A stretch of 64,000 nt of DNA, from NCBI RefSeq assembly GCF_024166365.1, contig NC_064831.1, forward strand, positions 23,116,768 through 23,180,767, written 5' to 3'. The position numbers were made by a program, and so were the translations under genes. Numbering within the stretch: position 1 is the stretch's first letter; each line of letters starts with the position of its first letter. The notes beneath the pieces are model-generated. The model searched no databases, was not told the origin of the DNA, and saw nothing but the letters and a program-made list of their open reading frames with translations. Positions 26,114 to 39,247 of the stretch are shown in pieces. This DNA comes from Elephas maximus indicus (Eukaryota > Chordata > Mammalia > Proboscidea > Elephantidae).

Positions 26114-26760
26114 TTCTCAGATATTCTAATTATGTGATTTCAGTTATAGCCTTTCCCTTTTTTGATTGTTGATGTACATTCCTAAATTAAGAAGTGAGTA
26201 TAACTATAATCTAAGTTTGTATGCTACAGATAAAATGATACCTCCTAACTTTATCACCAAGAGTTCGTTTTAGTCTGTTAATAAATACTGCTCACTACCT
26301 ATAAAAAGGGGTCCTATGAATTAAAATACATTTAGGCTTGTAAAAAGTAAATAAGAAAAAGAAAATAAGAGGGACGTAAATGAATATGTATATTCAAATG
26401 TTCAACGTAAAAACTAGTTAAATAAATCCTAATTTTTATTTAATCACTGTGATGTAAGGCACAAAAACTGATTTGAAAATATGTCTATTTTGAAATAAAA
26501 ATTAAATTCAAAAAGAATAACAGCTCACAACAAAATAAAATTTGGGGAAAAAAAAAACCTCTTCAGTCATTTTTATCTTTTTTTCTCCACCCAATTTTTC
26601 CACAGTAAAAACTTCAATTTTATACAAAGCTACTTGGAATGAAGAAAAGAGAGAGAGAGGGAGGGAGAAAGAAAGAGAGAGGAGCTTGAATCTACACAAA
26701 CAGTAAGTGTGGGTCAAGGTAAATTGGATTTAAAAATACAAGGGTGATTCTAAAAACTAG
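26114..26760 (+). repeat. Copied ~640-bp segment inserted inside an AfroSINE (intron 2)
   Basis: About 98% identical by eye to 35693-36324. The left flank is the head of an AfroSINE, ending AACCAAAAGGTT; the right flank resumes the same SINE at CATTTTGAATCCAC, close to where it left off. No target-site duplication, poly-A tail or transposon end is seen, so this does not look like retrotransposition. It looks like a double-strand break in the SINE patched with a copy of DNA 9.6 kb away. Confidence 0.85.
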
Positions 26761-26873
26761 CATTTTGAATCCACTAGCTGCTCCTTGGAAACCTTGTGGG
26801 GCAGTTCTCCTCTGTCCTATAGGGTCGCTATGAGTTGCAATTGACTTGACAGCAATGGGTTGGTGTTTAATTT
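26761..26873 (+). mobile_element. AfroSINE, 3' piece (interrupted)
   Basis: Body and tail of the AfroSINE begun at 26062: cysteine-box-like TTTGAATCCACTAGCTGC, the GGGGCAGTTCT motif, then GCTATGAGT and the tail GGCAATGGGTT. Confidence 0.85.
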
Positions 26874-29800
26874 ATGCACCACATTCATTTTTTTTTCAAA
26901 TTAGTAAAACGTGCCCTGGAAAACATTTTGATGTTTGAAAATTTTTAAATCAAAATTGATTTTGAAATTTTAACTTTAAATTCAACAATTTTTTCTTAGT
27001 GTGCTGAAGCGCACAGATGTATAACTGATTTGGCAATTAGTCATTCGCATCATTACAGAAAACTTCAGCAATTTTGACTGAAACTTGCTATAATAAAAGA
27101 GCTAATGGTTTTAATGGAATCTGGGAAACCTACAGTAAACAGTTAAGGAAGAAGAAAGGATATATAATTGACCCAGTGTCCATTAACATCCAAATCAAAT
27201 GTTTAAATCTAAGGTTTTAGCTCTTAGTGTAACGCACCCACTGCTCATTAAAAATAACAATACTAGTTCTCTGTTCCAATTTAGATTGTTTCCTATCACA
27301 GAATTTGCTCTGCAGATTAAATACTTCTACTGACTGTAAAAAGAAGAAAAAGAAGGAAGGAGAAGGGAAACACACACACACACTGTCTTGAAAGCTCAAT
27401 CATACAGCAACATATACTGGAGCAATTAAGGAACAACTGTGCTTTTTCAATTTTCTCTAAAATATTCAGGGCTCTAAGAAAACTGAAAGTTGGCAAAGTA
27501 TTATTGGAAGAGATGATGGATGAATCTGAGATCTAGGCATGAATCAGCACCCTCCGGTTATATTATCACAGAGAAATCAGCACAGCACTTTAAAGACTTG
27601 ATGTGAAACCGAAATGGTCTATACTCTTCAGTAAGCAGAATGAAGCCTCAAGACCTTAAACAGAAACAGCCTAGGACTAAATCCTTATGAAATACTAAGA
27701 TTCTACAGTTCCACATAGTAATTTTTATTTAAATGCTTAATTTTTTAATCCAAAAATAAATATGTCAACCAATGCCATTTGCTGATTCTCTGTTCAGTAC
27801 AATGTGTCATTTTCTTGAAAATCTCTCGTGATAAGTGGAACATGGAAGTTTAATTACAAAAAATTCAATGACACATTCTCACATGCAAAATACTACTTCC
27901 TTCTTTGAAATCTCCTGTTCAATATGACAATATTTGCAATACCAGGTTATAAGGTACTGGGTTCACATAAATGTGCTCATGGTTCTCTTCATACCATGAA
28001 TTCTTACCATTGCTTTTATAGTGTCCAAGTTGATTCTGGTTTCATTAAATTTTTACATATGTTGAAGTCAGTCACTTCAGGTTTCAGTAATTACTTCAAA
28101 AAAATAATCAGCAATATATACCTATAACATATATATGTGTATGTCATACACGTGGAATGTCACACATGCAAAGTACAGTAAGGGTTAGCAAACACCAGTT
28201 TAATCTCATGAACACAGAAACATAACCTCAATAATCCATGACTAAAATTCAATAATAAGAAATATACCTCAAAAACTATATACCAGGGCCATCAAGGTTT
28301 AAAAGCTGAAAAATATAATTTTAAAATGTTGTCTCTTCCAAGAGCGTTTACAATCTGTGCTGTTCCTGAATGTCTTTACAAATCAAGTTTACAAGAATAT
28401 GTAAAATACGCTATTAAAAAATTCAAGGCACTCTGTTTTTAAGAAGCATGGACGTTATTTTTTTCAAACACAGCATTTTAAATTATTTTTTTCAAATTAG
28501 ACATCATTTATATATTTTTCAATTTCTCTAAATAAATTTGTTTACAGTGTTTCCAAAGGTATTCAGGGTGCGCAACAGTTTTATGAAAGACCAATATTTT
28601 CTCCAACATCTCCATCTGCTGGCTTAGAGAAAAACTGGATTTTTATTTGCTGTTTCTTTACATTTAATATTCTTATAATTTATTTTAAGAAATTGAAATG
28701 CAAAATTATTAAATTATATTAAACTAATATAATTTATAATATAATATAAATTATAATTTATAATATAGACTAATAACCTTTTGTCAAAGTCATTCCCTCA
28801 AAAGGAACAAAAAGGAAAGATTTTGAAAAATAAATTTAATGTTTAATATTTTAATCCCCAAGCCTTGTGAGATCACAATCCTATCAATTTTATTTTAAAC
28901 AAGTTTCAGTAATGATAATAGCATTAAAGCTTATTAGTAATTTTTTTTATTTTCTAAAACTCTGCTGTTTTTATACAATATAAATATGTGGTTTATACAC
29001 ATGTGTCAATATTAAATTTATTATTTTCACAAAAATCTAGATTTTTTAGTTACTTTATAAATTACTTGAGTATAAAAAAATTAGACTAGCCTCACATCCT
29101 CACATGAAAGTCTGGCTCTAGCCAGTGTCCACTGAAGGCATCAATGCTACAAGGCTTAGAAAATTATTTGAAACAACACAGAGGGAAAAGGTTAGAAAAA
29201 AATGAATTACATGAGAAAAACACTCATATATTCTTTGACACTTAGGAGGTACTATATAAATATTTATTGAATGAATGCATGAATTTTTGAGGTCCATCAC
29301 TGTTTTCAACTGCTGAACACATCAGATTTTAGTCTCAATTTGTTTCTGGGCTTAGGCTTTGTAGTTTCTCATGTTGTTGTTGTGCCATGGAGTCGATTCC
29401 TACTCATAGCAACCTGATAGGACAGAGTAGAACTGCCCCATAGGGCTTCCAAGGAATGGCTGATGGATTTGAACTGCTGACCTTTTGGTTAGCAGCCTGA
29501 GCTCTTAACCACTTCACCACCAGGGCATGGGTTTCTCATAATGGAGTTTTATTTTTTTTAACAAACTTTCAGAACAACAACAAAAAAATCTCAGAGCTAT
29601 CCCCATCTAATAGGAAAGGAGTGAAAAGAGAAGAGGAAGGGAAAAAGAAGGTGAAGGGGAGGGAGGAAAGAAAACAAGGAGGGAGAAAGAAATTGGAAAT
29701 CTGTATTTCCTCAGGTACCCATGGAAACAAATGAGAAAAAATAGGTACTTTGATTACCCCGCTGTGTGACTGTGAAAGAGAAGGGCTTGAGAGTTGAGTG

Positions 29801-31949
29801 GGATGCTATGCACACCGTTATTTTACCAGGTTCAGAATACAACGACTGCATTTCATTAACCTATTCAGTAGATCTCACCGGATCCTTATATCAATGTCCA
29901 ACTTGACAGTTTCAAGTAAATTCTCTTGTCTGAGGAATGAAATTAAATTAGTAAACTGATACCTTTTCTCTTTTGAAAATATTGTATTATTGAGCTATAA
30001 AATTCCATGGTCTTAATATATAAACTTAACCCTATACGATTTTTAGAAATTAACTAGGAAGAAGAACAAGCTACACTATGAGTGCTGGTTCATGATACAT
30101 CATTTTAAAAATAGATTTAAAGAAAAAACGGCTCAGATTTATGGGAAAAAAGCTGTTCTGGCCTGAACTATCAAAATATTTGATCCTGCTGCTTCTATTT
30201 GGTATAGGAAAGAGTTGTGGACTCCCCTGAACGAAAAAGCAAGAAGACAAAGGATAAACTTTGGAATAAAACCTTGAACAGGATTTAAATCATCAAGACT
30301 CATTTTGAGAATTTTTCTGTTAGAGATTTCCACCCATTTCTTGACTACCGACTTTTTGATTGTGGCTTCCACAGGATCGCTCTCTCTGGAAAGAGCTAAA
30401 CTAATTTTATGTTTTCTATTATTCTAAAAAAAAAAAAAATTTTTTTTTATTATTCTTAGGAAAACAACAAAATAAAGAAGGATAGAAACACTCCATTTCA
30501 TGTTCACAATCTCTAGATTGTAAAATTCCTACAGGAATGAAGAAACTGAGCCACAAAAGTTAAGTGCCTTGCCCAGTCAATGAGTCAATGTCAATTCCAA
30601 GTGATTCTATCTAATGAGCCTCTCTTCAGTGACAGTATGTTGTACCAGGTCTCTTCAGCCACCGGTAAGGTTACTCATAACATGGGAGGTTCAAAGGCCG
30701 TTATTCTGAATTCCCATGTCTGCAATTTTTAAATACTTTATCCATCAAGCATTTGGAGACAGGCACAATTTTACTTTAGCTTAATTTTCTGAGAAAAATC
30801 CTGAGCTCATGCAATCTATGCAAAATGGATATTTGATGATCCTAGCTTCTCAGAACTATGGGCAAAGTGGTAGTTTTTGTTTGTCTTAATCCAATCCATG
30901 TGCTGAATATATGTGTTCATTCTGTGAAATTAATTAATATGTACATATATTTAATATTCATACATTTTTCTGCATATCTTATTTCAATAAAATTTATATT
31001 AAAAAATAAATCTGTTCACAAACATTAAGACTAAGAACCTAACTGCATCACTAGCCTAACCTAGCCACAATCTTTGATCTTTGCCAAGGCCCCAACATTG
31101 AAGATTTGTTAAAATCAAAGAATACTCATTTTGTTCAGTGGGCATTATCTGTTTTTTTTCTCAGTCATCTCCTTTCATTTTCACCAGTGGGTGAACTTCT
31201 CAATCATTGACCATCTTCAAAAAGTAAAGCTCGCGTACCTTCACTTTTTACATCTCCCTACTTTTTTTTTTTTTTACTTCATATAGCCATGGCAGTGTCT
31301 TTCCTTAAGATCCTCTGCTTTTCAAAGCTTTTTCATGCTAGTATACCATTAGATACAGTTAGATACTTAGCTCAGGAGCATGTCAAACTTATTATTCAGG
31401 CAAAAAAAGGAAACTCCCTGATATCAAATGAATGGTCAAAATCAGGTAAATAGGTCAAGCATAAGAGGATTAAAAAATTAACCTACAACTGTTTGTGTAT
31501 ATATATCTATACCTGCAAACCCACTTTAAGGCATCCTCTCTGTCTTTTCTTTCTTGGCATCATCATTTGAAGAAAACATACAGCACTGAACCTTTTTTAT
31601 TCTCCATAAACAATTCCTGTTAGACATCTACAGTGATCACAGTAATGCCCCTGTTCTATCGGTCGAAGAACTGTTTCAGTTCTTCATTCATTCGGGTGAC
31701 ACTAGCTTCAGAATAGGCTGGTGCCCTTCCCGACTGTTACAAGCAAGCTAAACTATCGATGGATGATGAAGGCTTCCTATGGGGAGCGGGGTGGTAACTA
31801 ATTGTCTAAAGTAGGAACACTGCAGTTGGGCTTTTCCTGTGGTAATCTTCTGCTCGCTTCTCTACACTGTAGCCAAGTGGTGGGCTGGGCCATCTGCAAG
31901 CCCCCTCCCCCAAATTGTTAGCTCTGAAATAAAAACTGCGAACCTCTGG
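26874..31949. other. GRIA2 intron 2, repeat-poor DNA
   Basis: About 5 kb with one SINE (29373-29530), a short (CA)n at about 27370-27382 and very AT-rich stretches (28680-28770). The low repeat load close to exon 2 may reflect conserved intronic sequence, but this cannot be tested here. Confidence 0.45.
29373..29530 (-). mobile_element. AfroSINE with 9-bp target-site duplication
   Basis: Antisense copy flanked by GTTTCTCAT (29364-29372 and 29531-29539). Begins TTGTTGTTGTGCCATGGAGT and ends CACTTCACCACCAGGGC. Confidence 0.88.
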
Positions 31950-33917
<1,968 letters not shown>

Positions 33918-34147
33918 TTAGCACCCAACTGCTAAAAACCTGGAGTGAAAGCAGAAAAAGCCGTATTTCCCAGGTCCTGCTGGTGGCTGCTGCCCTGCGC
34001 CCTGTCCCCGCTCGCGAAGTCCTGAGGACTGGCTGGATGCGGTTTCAGCCGTGTGGCCGCTGTGGTCCCAGTGTCTCGGAATATTCAGCACCCTGCCTGC
34101 ACTCACACACACTCACCCTCTCTCGCGCTCTCTTCCTCTCTCCTCTC

Positions 34148-34214
34148 TCACACGCGCGCGCGCGCACACACGCACACACACTCTCACACACACACACACA
34201 CACACGCACACATA
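34148..34214 (-). repeat. Imperfect GU repeat in GRIA2 leader (alternating purine-pyrimidine tract)
   Basis: On the minus strand this is a run of GT/GC dinucleotides, interrupted once by a GAGA step, ending in alternating CG. It lies 342-408 nt upstream of the ATG. An imperfect, length-variable GU repeat in the same place of rat and human GluR2 leaders is known to repress translation. The part at 34149-34181 is strictly alternating purine/pyrimidine with a (CG)n core, a sequence class that readily forms Z-DNA. Confidence 0.8.
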
Positions 34215-34251
34215 CAGAGGCAAGTCCCAGAGAGGGGCCGGCAGTCCCGGG

Positions 34252-34263
34252 CGCGCGTGCGCG
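34252..34263 (-). promoter_or_regulatory. NRF-1 binding site in GRIA2 promoter
   Basis: The minus strand reads CGCGCACGCGCG, a perfect fit to YGCGCAYGCGCR. NRF-1 and Sp1 sites are reported as positive elements of the rat GluR2 promoter. The site is 446 bp upstream of the start codon inside the CpG-rich promoter block. Confidence 0.7.
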
Positions 34264-34292
34264 ACTCGCAGCAGGCGGCGGGCTCGCGCGCT

Positions 34293-34305
34293 CGCCCCTC
34301 CCCCG
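34293..34305 (-). promoter_or_regulatory. GC box / Sp1-type site in GRIA2 promoter
   Basis: The plus strand reads CGCCCCTCCCCCG, that is GGGGGAGGGGCG on the transcribed-gene strand. It lies 40 bp beyond the NRF-1 site. Sp1 activation of the GluR2 promoter is established in rodents; the assignment here rests on motif and position only. Confidence 0.5.
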
Positions 34306-34430
34306 GCCCGTGACCGGCTCCCCGCACCGCTCTGGCAGCGGGGCGCGCAAGGCTCAGAGCCTGGCCGCGGCAGTCCCTGTTTGAAACGGTAGGTCTGGGG
34401 AGCCGCCACGCCCACCGACCGCCTCGGTCT

Positions 34431-34451
34431 TTCAGCACCGAGGACAGCGCC
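34431..34451 (+). promoter_or_regulatory. RE1/NRSE silencer (REST binding site) of GRIA2
   Basis: Reads TTCAGCACC, two variant bases (GA), then GGACAGCGCC. Against the 21-bp consensus with AC in the middle this is 19/21 with both half-sites intact. It is 625-645 bp upstream of the GluA2 ATG. REST recruits corepressors here to silence GluA2 in non-neuronal cells and, in rodent work, in neurons after ischaemia. Confidence 0.85.
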
Positions 34452-35692
34452 TCACTCCAGTAAGGCGTTACCTTTGTGCCACCACATCTGCTGCCTACAG
34501 ACGCTCAGGCCCAGAACCGAATGCAGCAAAGCTGATTTCCGGCTGCTGTTGGTGCAAGAGAAGCTGAACTGCTAATCGTTTGGCGTGGAGCGTTCTCTCC
34601 CCAGGCCCTGCTGTATTAAGTTAAGAGTAATTTTGATTTTCATCCTCTAGAAAACACACCTAGAAATCCACCTAGAGACGTTGCCATTTACCTCACCTGA
34701 TTCGGCCAAAAAGCAAACAACATACCAATCGAAGGAGTGTTCCAAAATTTTGAACTTTAGCTTCATATATACTCAGGATCCAGGGAAAACCCAACACTAT
34801 CTTTAAAGGTTCAAGCTGCACAGGAGAAGGTGAAGATTGAATATTTGAACTGCTTCGCATGGAAGTCCATCTTTAGAGTGTATTCCGTGAAGGCTGTCAT
34901 GCAGACTGCTGAGCTACAGTGCGTGCAGATCTGTCTCACGGCCCTCCCTGCAGACCCCCTCTCGGGAGTTACAGACACGTGTAGACTTGGCTCCGGAGAA
35001 GCCTTTCTTTATACAGACTGAAAACTGGAGACTCCGTTTCAAGGAAAGGCTAACAGAGGGAAGAGATTAGGAGGAGCAAAGATAGAAAGGTCGCAGAGCT
35101 GCAAAATCTTTTCCAGGGATTTCGTTAGAAACTGGATACCTCACGGCGTTTGGGCTGTAAGTTTTGAAAAATCACTGCCCCAAGACAGCAAACAACCTCA
35201 CCATGTCGAAACCGCGAGCTTGAGATCACTGGGCAGGAAACATGAGGTTAGGGATGAGAAGCCTGCGAGAAGGGAGTCGGTGGGGAGGACTGAAGGTTAG
35301 ACTTCCTCCTGTGGAATTTATGCGTTTTATACCGCTTGCCACGCCCATCCCTGGGAACCTGTTCTGGCAATTCCCTCAGCTGTCTCAGAAATTCCTCACC
35401 AACGTTTATGGCTTTTGTGACTAAAACAATGAAATAAACGAGGATTGAGTGCAAAGGGCTGTTCGAGGAGGCAGGAGTTCGGAGTTCACAGTATCGAGGA
35501 AAGAACCTGCTAATACTCCAGCATGCCACGAGTGTAGGTCTTTCGTGTGCTTCCTGTGCCATCGTCACATTAATTTCATGCCTGCAGCCTTCTTGTTACT
35601 TGCCTGCCTTGTCTTCTACTTGCCCCTAATCACCCTGGGCCTCAATTCCCACGTTTTAAAAACGAGAAGGATAAGCAAGCTGCCTTCTATGA
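34452..35692. other. GRIA2 upstream unique sequence
   Basis: Moderate-GC unique DNA directly upstream of the promoter block, without recognisable repeats. Open frames of 60-106 codons on both strands match nothing I know. It probably contains distal promoter sequence, but I cannot name further sites with confidence. Confidence 0.5.
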
Positions 35693-36324
35693 TTCTCAGA
35701 TATTCTAATTACGTGATTTTCAGTTATAGCTTTTCCCTTTTTTGATTGTTGATGTACATTCCTAAATTAAGAAGTGAGTATAACTATAATCTAAGTTTGT
35801 ATGCTACAGATAAAATGATACCTCCTAACTTTATCACCAAGAGTTCGTTTTAGTCTGTTAATAAATACTGCTCACTACCTATAAAAAGGGGTCCTATTAG
35901 GCTTGTAAAAAGTAAATAAGAAAAAAAAAATAAGAGGGGCGTAAATGAATATGTATATTCAAATTTTCAACGTAAAAACTAGTTAAATGAATCCTAATTT
36001 TTTATTTAATCACTGTGATGTAAGGCACAAAAATTGATTTGAAAATATGTCTATTTTGAAATAAAAATTAAATTCAAAAAGAATAACAGCTCACAGCAAA
36101 ATAAAATTTGGGAATAAAAAACCTCTTCAGTCATTTTTATCTTTTTTTCTCCACCCAATTTTTCCACAGTAAAAACTTCAATTTTATACAAAGCTACTTG
36201 GAATGAAGAAAAGAGAGAGAGAGGGAGGGAGAAAGAAAGAGAGAGGAGCTTGAATCTACACAAAGAGTAAGTGTGGGTCAAGGTAAGCTGGATTTAAAAA
36301 TACAAGGGTGATTCTAAAAACTAG
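35693..36324 (+). repeat. Source copy of a ~640-bp segmental duplication, upstream of GRIA2
   Basis: This 632-bp stretch, starting TTCTCAGATATTC and ending AAAAACTAG, recurs in the same orientation at 26114-26760. By eye there are about 12 substitutions and a few indels, the largest a net 15-bp difference (around 26309-26325, missing here). It is embedded in unique sequence, so it is taken as the original. It includes a GA-rich microsatellite near 36209-36247. Confidence 0.85.
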
Positions 36325-37371
36325 TATTGTCTTAAGTGATCTTAAAGTCAAAGATAGAGATGAATTCAACATTGACTTAGCTACATTTTATAAAAACAAA
36401 TGATATAAATAGGAATTTGCTGAATCATAGAGAACTTTCCCCTAGTAAATATATAAGAACTCAGGGAAAATGTTATTGTCTAGTGACTAGTTTTAATTTA
36501 CGTATAAGAAGGAAACAAAAATTTTAGCAGACATTACTTGCGATTCATTTGATACTCTATTAATTGTTTTTCACAAAGTAACTTTTACATACCTGAAAAC
36601 TTACCACCTGCAATAGTAACATCATTGTATTAATGTTACCATCCATACGATTTTCCAAATTCAATACAATGTTTAAATAGCATATATTTCTCAAGCACAG
36701 AAAACTGTCAATTTATGTGTAATAAATTTAAATTAGCTAAAGTAAATGGGTTATACAAATAAATGGAATTATCCAGGAATTTATTTTTTGAGTGTCCATA
36801 GCTCTATTTTTAATACTTTAAAACCTCCTATTCAAGAATAAAAAAAAAAAAAATTTTAAAGAATATATACCTATATATACATATATGTGTGCTTGTATGT
36901 ATCTATATATGTATATATATTGATATAGTGATCAGTAATAAAATCAATTTTGATAATTGAAAACTCCTAGGACTACAGTTGAATAGTGTACTCCAGAAAC
37001 AGAATTTACTGTTTTCTGCCCTCTGCTGTTCTATTTTGGCAATTATCTAAAACGTCAGTACTATTTCTGAAAACAGGCTAAGTTACAGTAAAAAATGGAA
37101 GGAATGAAATAATATCTCCCTCATTATTTGTTTGGTTGGTTAGTTGATTGTTGCTGTTGTTGTTTTGTGTGTGTGTTTAAATAATGAAGATAATTTTTAA
37201 CATTAAGGTTAGAAATAAGTATTCTGTATAAAAAATTTTTCATTTCTCCTTGAATCTCTTTGTTTCAATTTAGCAAGAATTAATTTGCTTTTTAATCTCC
37301 TTTGAAATATTTAAGGAAATATTAAAGGAAAGTCAACACAGGGGTTGGGGGTGAGATAATTTTGAAGTGAC
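36325..37371. other. Upstream intergenic AT-rich DNA
   Basis: No gene or clear repeat; AT-rich low-complexity sequence at about 36840-36930 and a (TG)n-like stretch near 37150. Confidence 0.45.
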
Positions 37372-37387
37372 TGGCAGACAAACTTTT

Positions 37388-37606
37388 TTTTTAAATAATT
37401 TTTATTGTGCTTTAAGTGAAAGTTTACAAATCAAGTCAGTCTCTCACATATAAACTTATATACACCTTACTACATACTCCCATTTACTCTCCCCCTAATG
37501 AGTCAGCCCGCTCCCTCCTTCCAGTCTCTCCTTTTGTGACCATTTTGCCAGTTTCTAACCCTCTCTACCCTCCCATCTCCCCTCCAGACAGGAGATGCCA
37601 ACACAG
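37388..37606 (-). mobile_element. LINE-1 3' end, 5' truncated, antisense
   Basis: A 219-bp insertion flanked by a perfect 16-bp duplication TGGCAGACAAACTTTT (37372-37387 and 37607-37622). It starts with a poly-T run (the L1 A-tail) and matches the L1 3' UTR family also seen at 6700-6800. Confidence 0.9.
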
Positions 37607-38021
37607 TGGCAGACAAACTTTTAGCTGACTTGATTACCAAAATTGTATCATAAAAGTCAGTGCCATTGTTCCTAGTGATGGAGTCTGACCGTAGAGGAGT
37701 TCACCTCCCCCCCACCTATTCATCCTCCTCAACTGTGGCAATGTAGGACATCTTAAACGATTAGCCGTAACACAGCATTAAAGAGAAGTGATGTCCATGC
37801 TAGTTTCATCAGAAGTTGGCAAAGGTAGCAATTCCTGTAGTAAGAGCTCAAGTTCCAAACCCGAGGCTCTGTTGACTGGGACAGAGCACAAGAACAAATA
37901 GAGGGGAAGCGTGGGGACTTTAATCACTCAGGGCTATGACTAGAAAGGGATATTCTTTCTGGAGAATTTTAGTTCTTCAAATGAGGTGAAGAACAGCACT
38001 AACATATAGAGTGGAAATGAG

Positions 38022-39247
38022 AACAAGTCCATGAAACCCAAAGTACGACCTTGAGTATATCCCACCTGAATTTAGAGACCATCTCAAGAATAGATTTGAC
38101 GCATTGAGCACTAATGACTCAAGACCAGACGAACTGTGGAATGATATCAAGGACATCATACGTGAAGAAAGCAAGAGATCATTAAAAAAAAGAGGAAAGA
38201 AAGAAAAGCCCAAAATAGATGTCAGAAGAGCTCTGAAACTTGCTCTTGAACAAACAGTAGCCAAAGCAAATGGAAGAAACAATAAAGTAAAAAATGCTGA
38301 ACAGAAGATTTCAAAGGACAGCTCAAGAAGACAAAGTAAATTATTATAATGAAGTGTGCAAAGACCTGCAGTTAGAAAACCAAAAGGGAAGAACATGTTT
38401 GACATTTCTCAAGCTGAAAGAACTGAGGAAAAAATCCAACCCTTGAGTTGGAATACTGAAGATTTCTATGGGGAAAATATTAAACGCCACAGGAAGCATC
38501 AAAGGAAGAGGAGAGGAATACCCAGAGTCACTGTACCAAAAAGAATTGGTCAATGTTCAGCCATTTTGGGATGTAGCGTATGATCAATAACTGATGGTGT
38601 CGAAGGGAGAAGTCCAAGCTGCATTGAAAGCATTGGTGAACGACAAGACTCCAAGAATTGATGAAATACCAACTGCGATGCTTCAACAAATGGGTGCAAC
38701 AAATGGAGATGCTCACTGGTTTTTATGCCAAGAAATTTGGAAGACAGCTATCTGGCTAACCAACTGGAAGAGATGCATAACTGTACCATTTCCAAAGAAA
38801 GGTGACCTGAAAAAATGTGGAAATTATAGAACAATATCATTATATCACACACAAGTAAAATTTTGCTGAAGATCATTCAAAAGCAGTTGCAGCAGTGCAT
38901 CCATAGAGAACTGCCAGAAATTCAAGCTGGATTCAGAAGAAGAAGTGAAGGGAGGGATATCAATACTGAAGCCAGATGGATCATGGCTGAAAGCAGAGAA
39001 TACCAGAAAGATGTTTACCTATGTTTTATTGACTATGCAAAGGTATTCAACTGTGTGGATCATAACAAATTATGGATAACATTGTAAAGAATGGGTTTTC
39101 CAGAACACTTAATTGTGCTCAGGAGGAACCTGTACACAGATCAAGAGGCAGTCGTTCGAACAGAACAAGGGGATACTGAGTGGTTTAATATCAGGAAAGG
39201 TGTGCATCAGGATTGTATCCTGTCACCATAATTATTCGATCTATATT
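38022..39247 (+). mobile_element. RTE-clade LINE, internal fragment
   Basis: Runs from the linker after the endonuclease through the reverse transcriptase (38863-39087 carries ELPEIQAGFRRRSEGRD and FIDYAKVFNCVDHNKLW) and stops abruptly at 39247, before the YxDD motif, with no RTE tail. Several stops and frameshifts. Confidence 0.85.

Larger units (their letters stand above)
33990..34450. promoter_or_regulatory. CpG-rich promoter block of GRIA2
   Basis: CpG is frequent here and almost absent in the surrounding AT-rich DNA. The block contains the GU repeat, NRF-1 site, GC boxes and RE1; no TATA box is visible at a suitable place. Overlapping open frames on both strands are by-products of the GC-rich composition. 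A formal CpG observed/expected calculation was not run. Confidence 0.75.

Noticed and set aside
34386-34395. Plus-strand splice donor (ACGGTAGGT) suggesting a divergent transcript from the GRIA2 promoter
   Set aside because: A single motif without an acceptor, open frame or transcript evidence is not enough.
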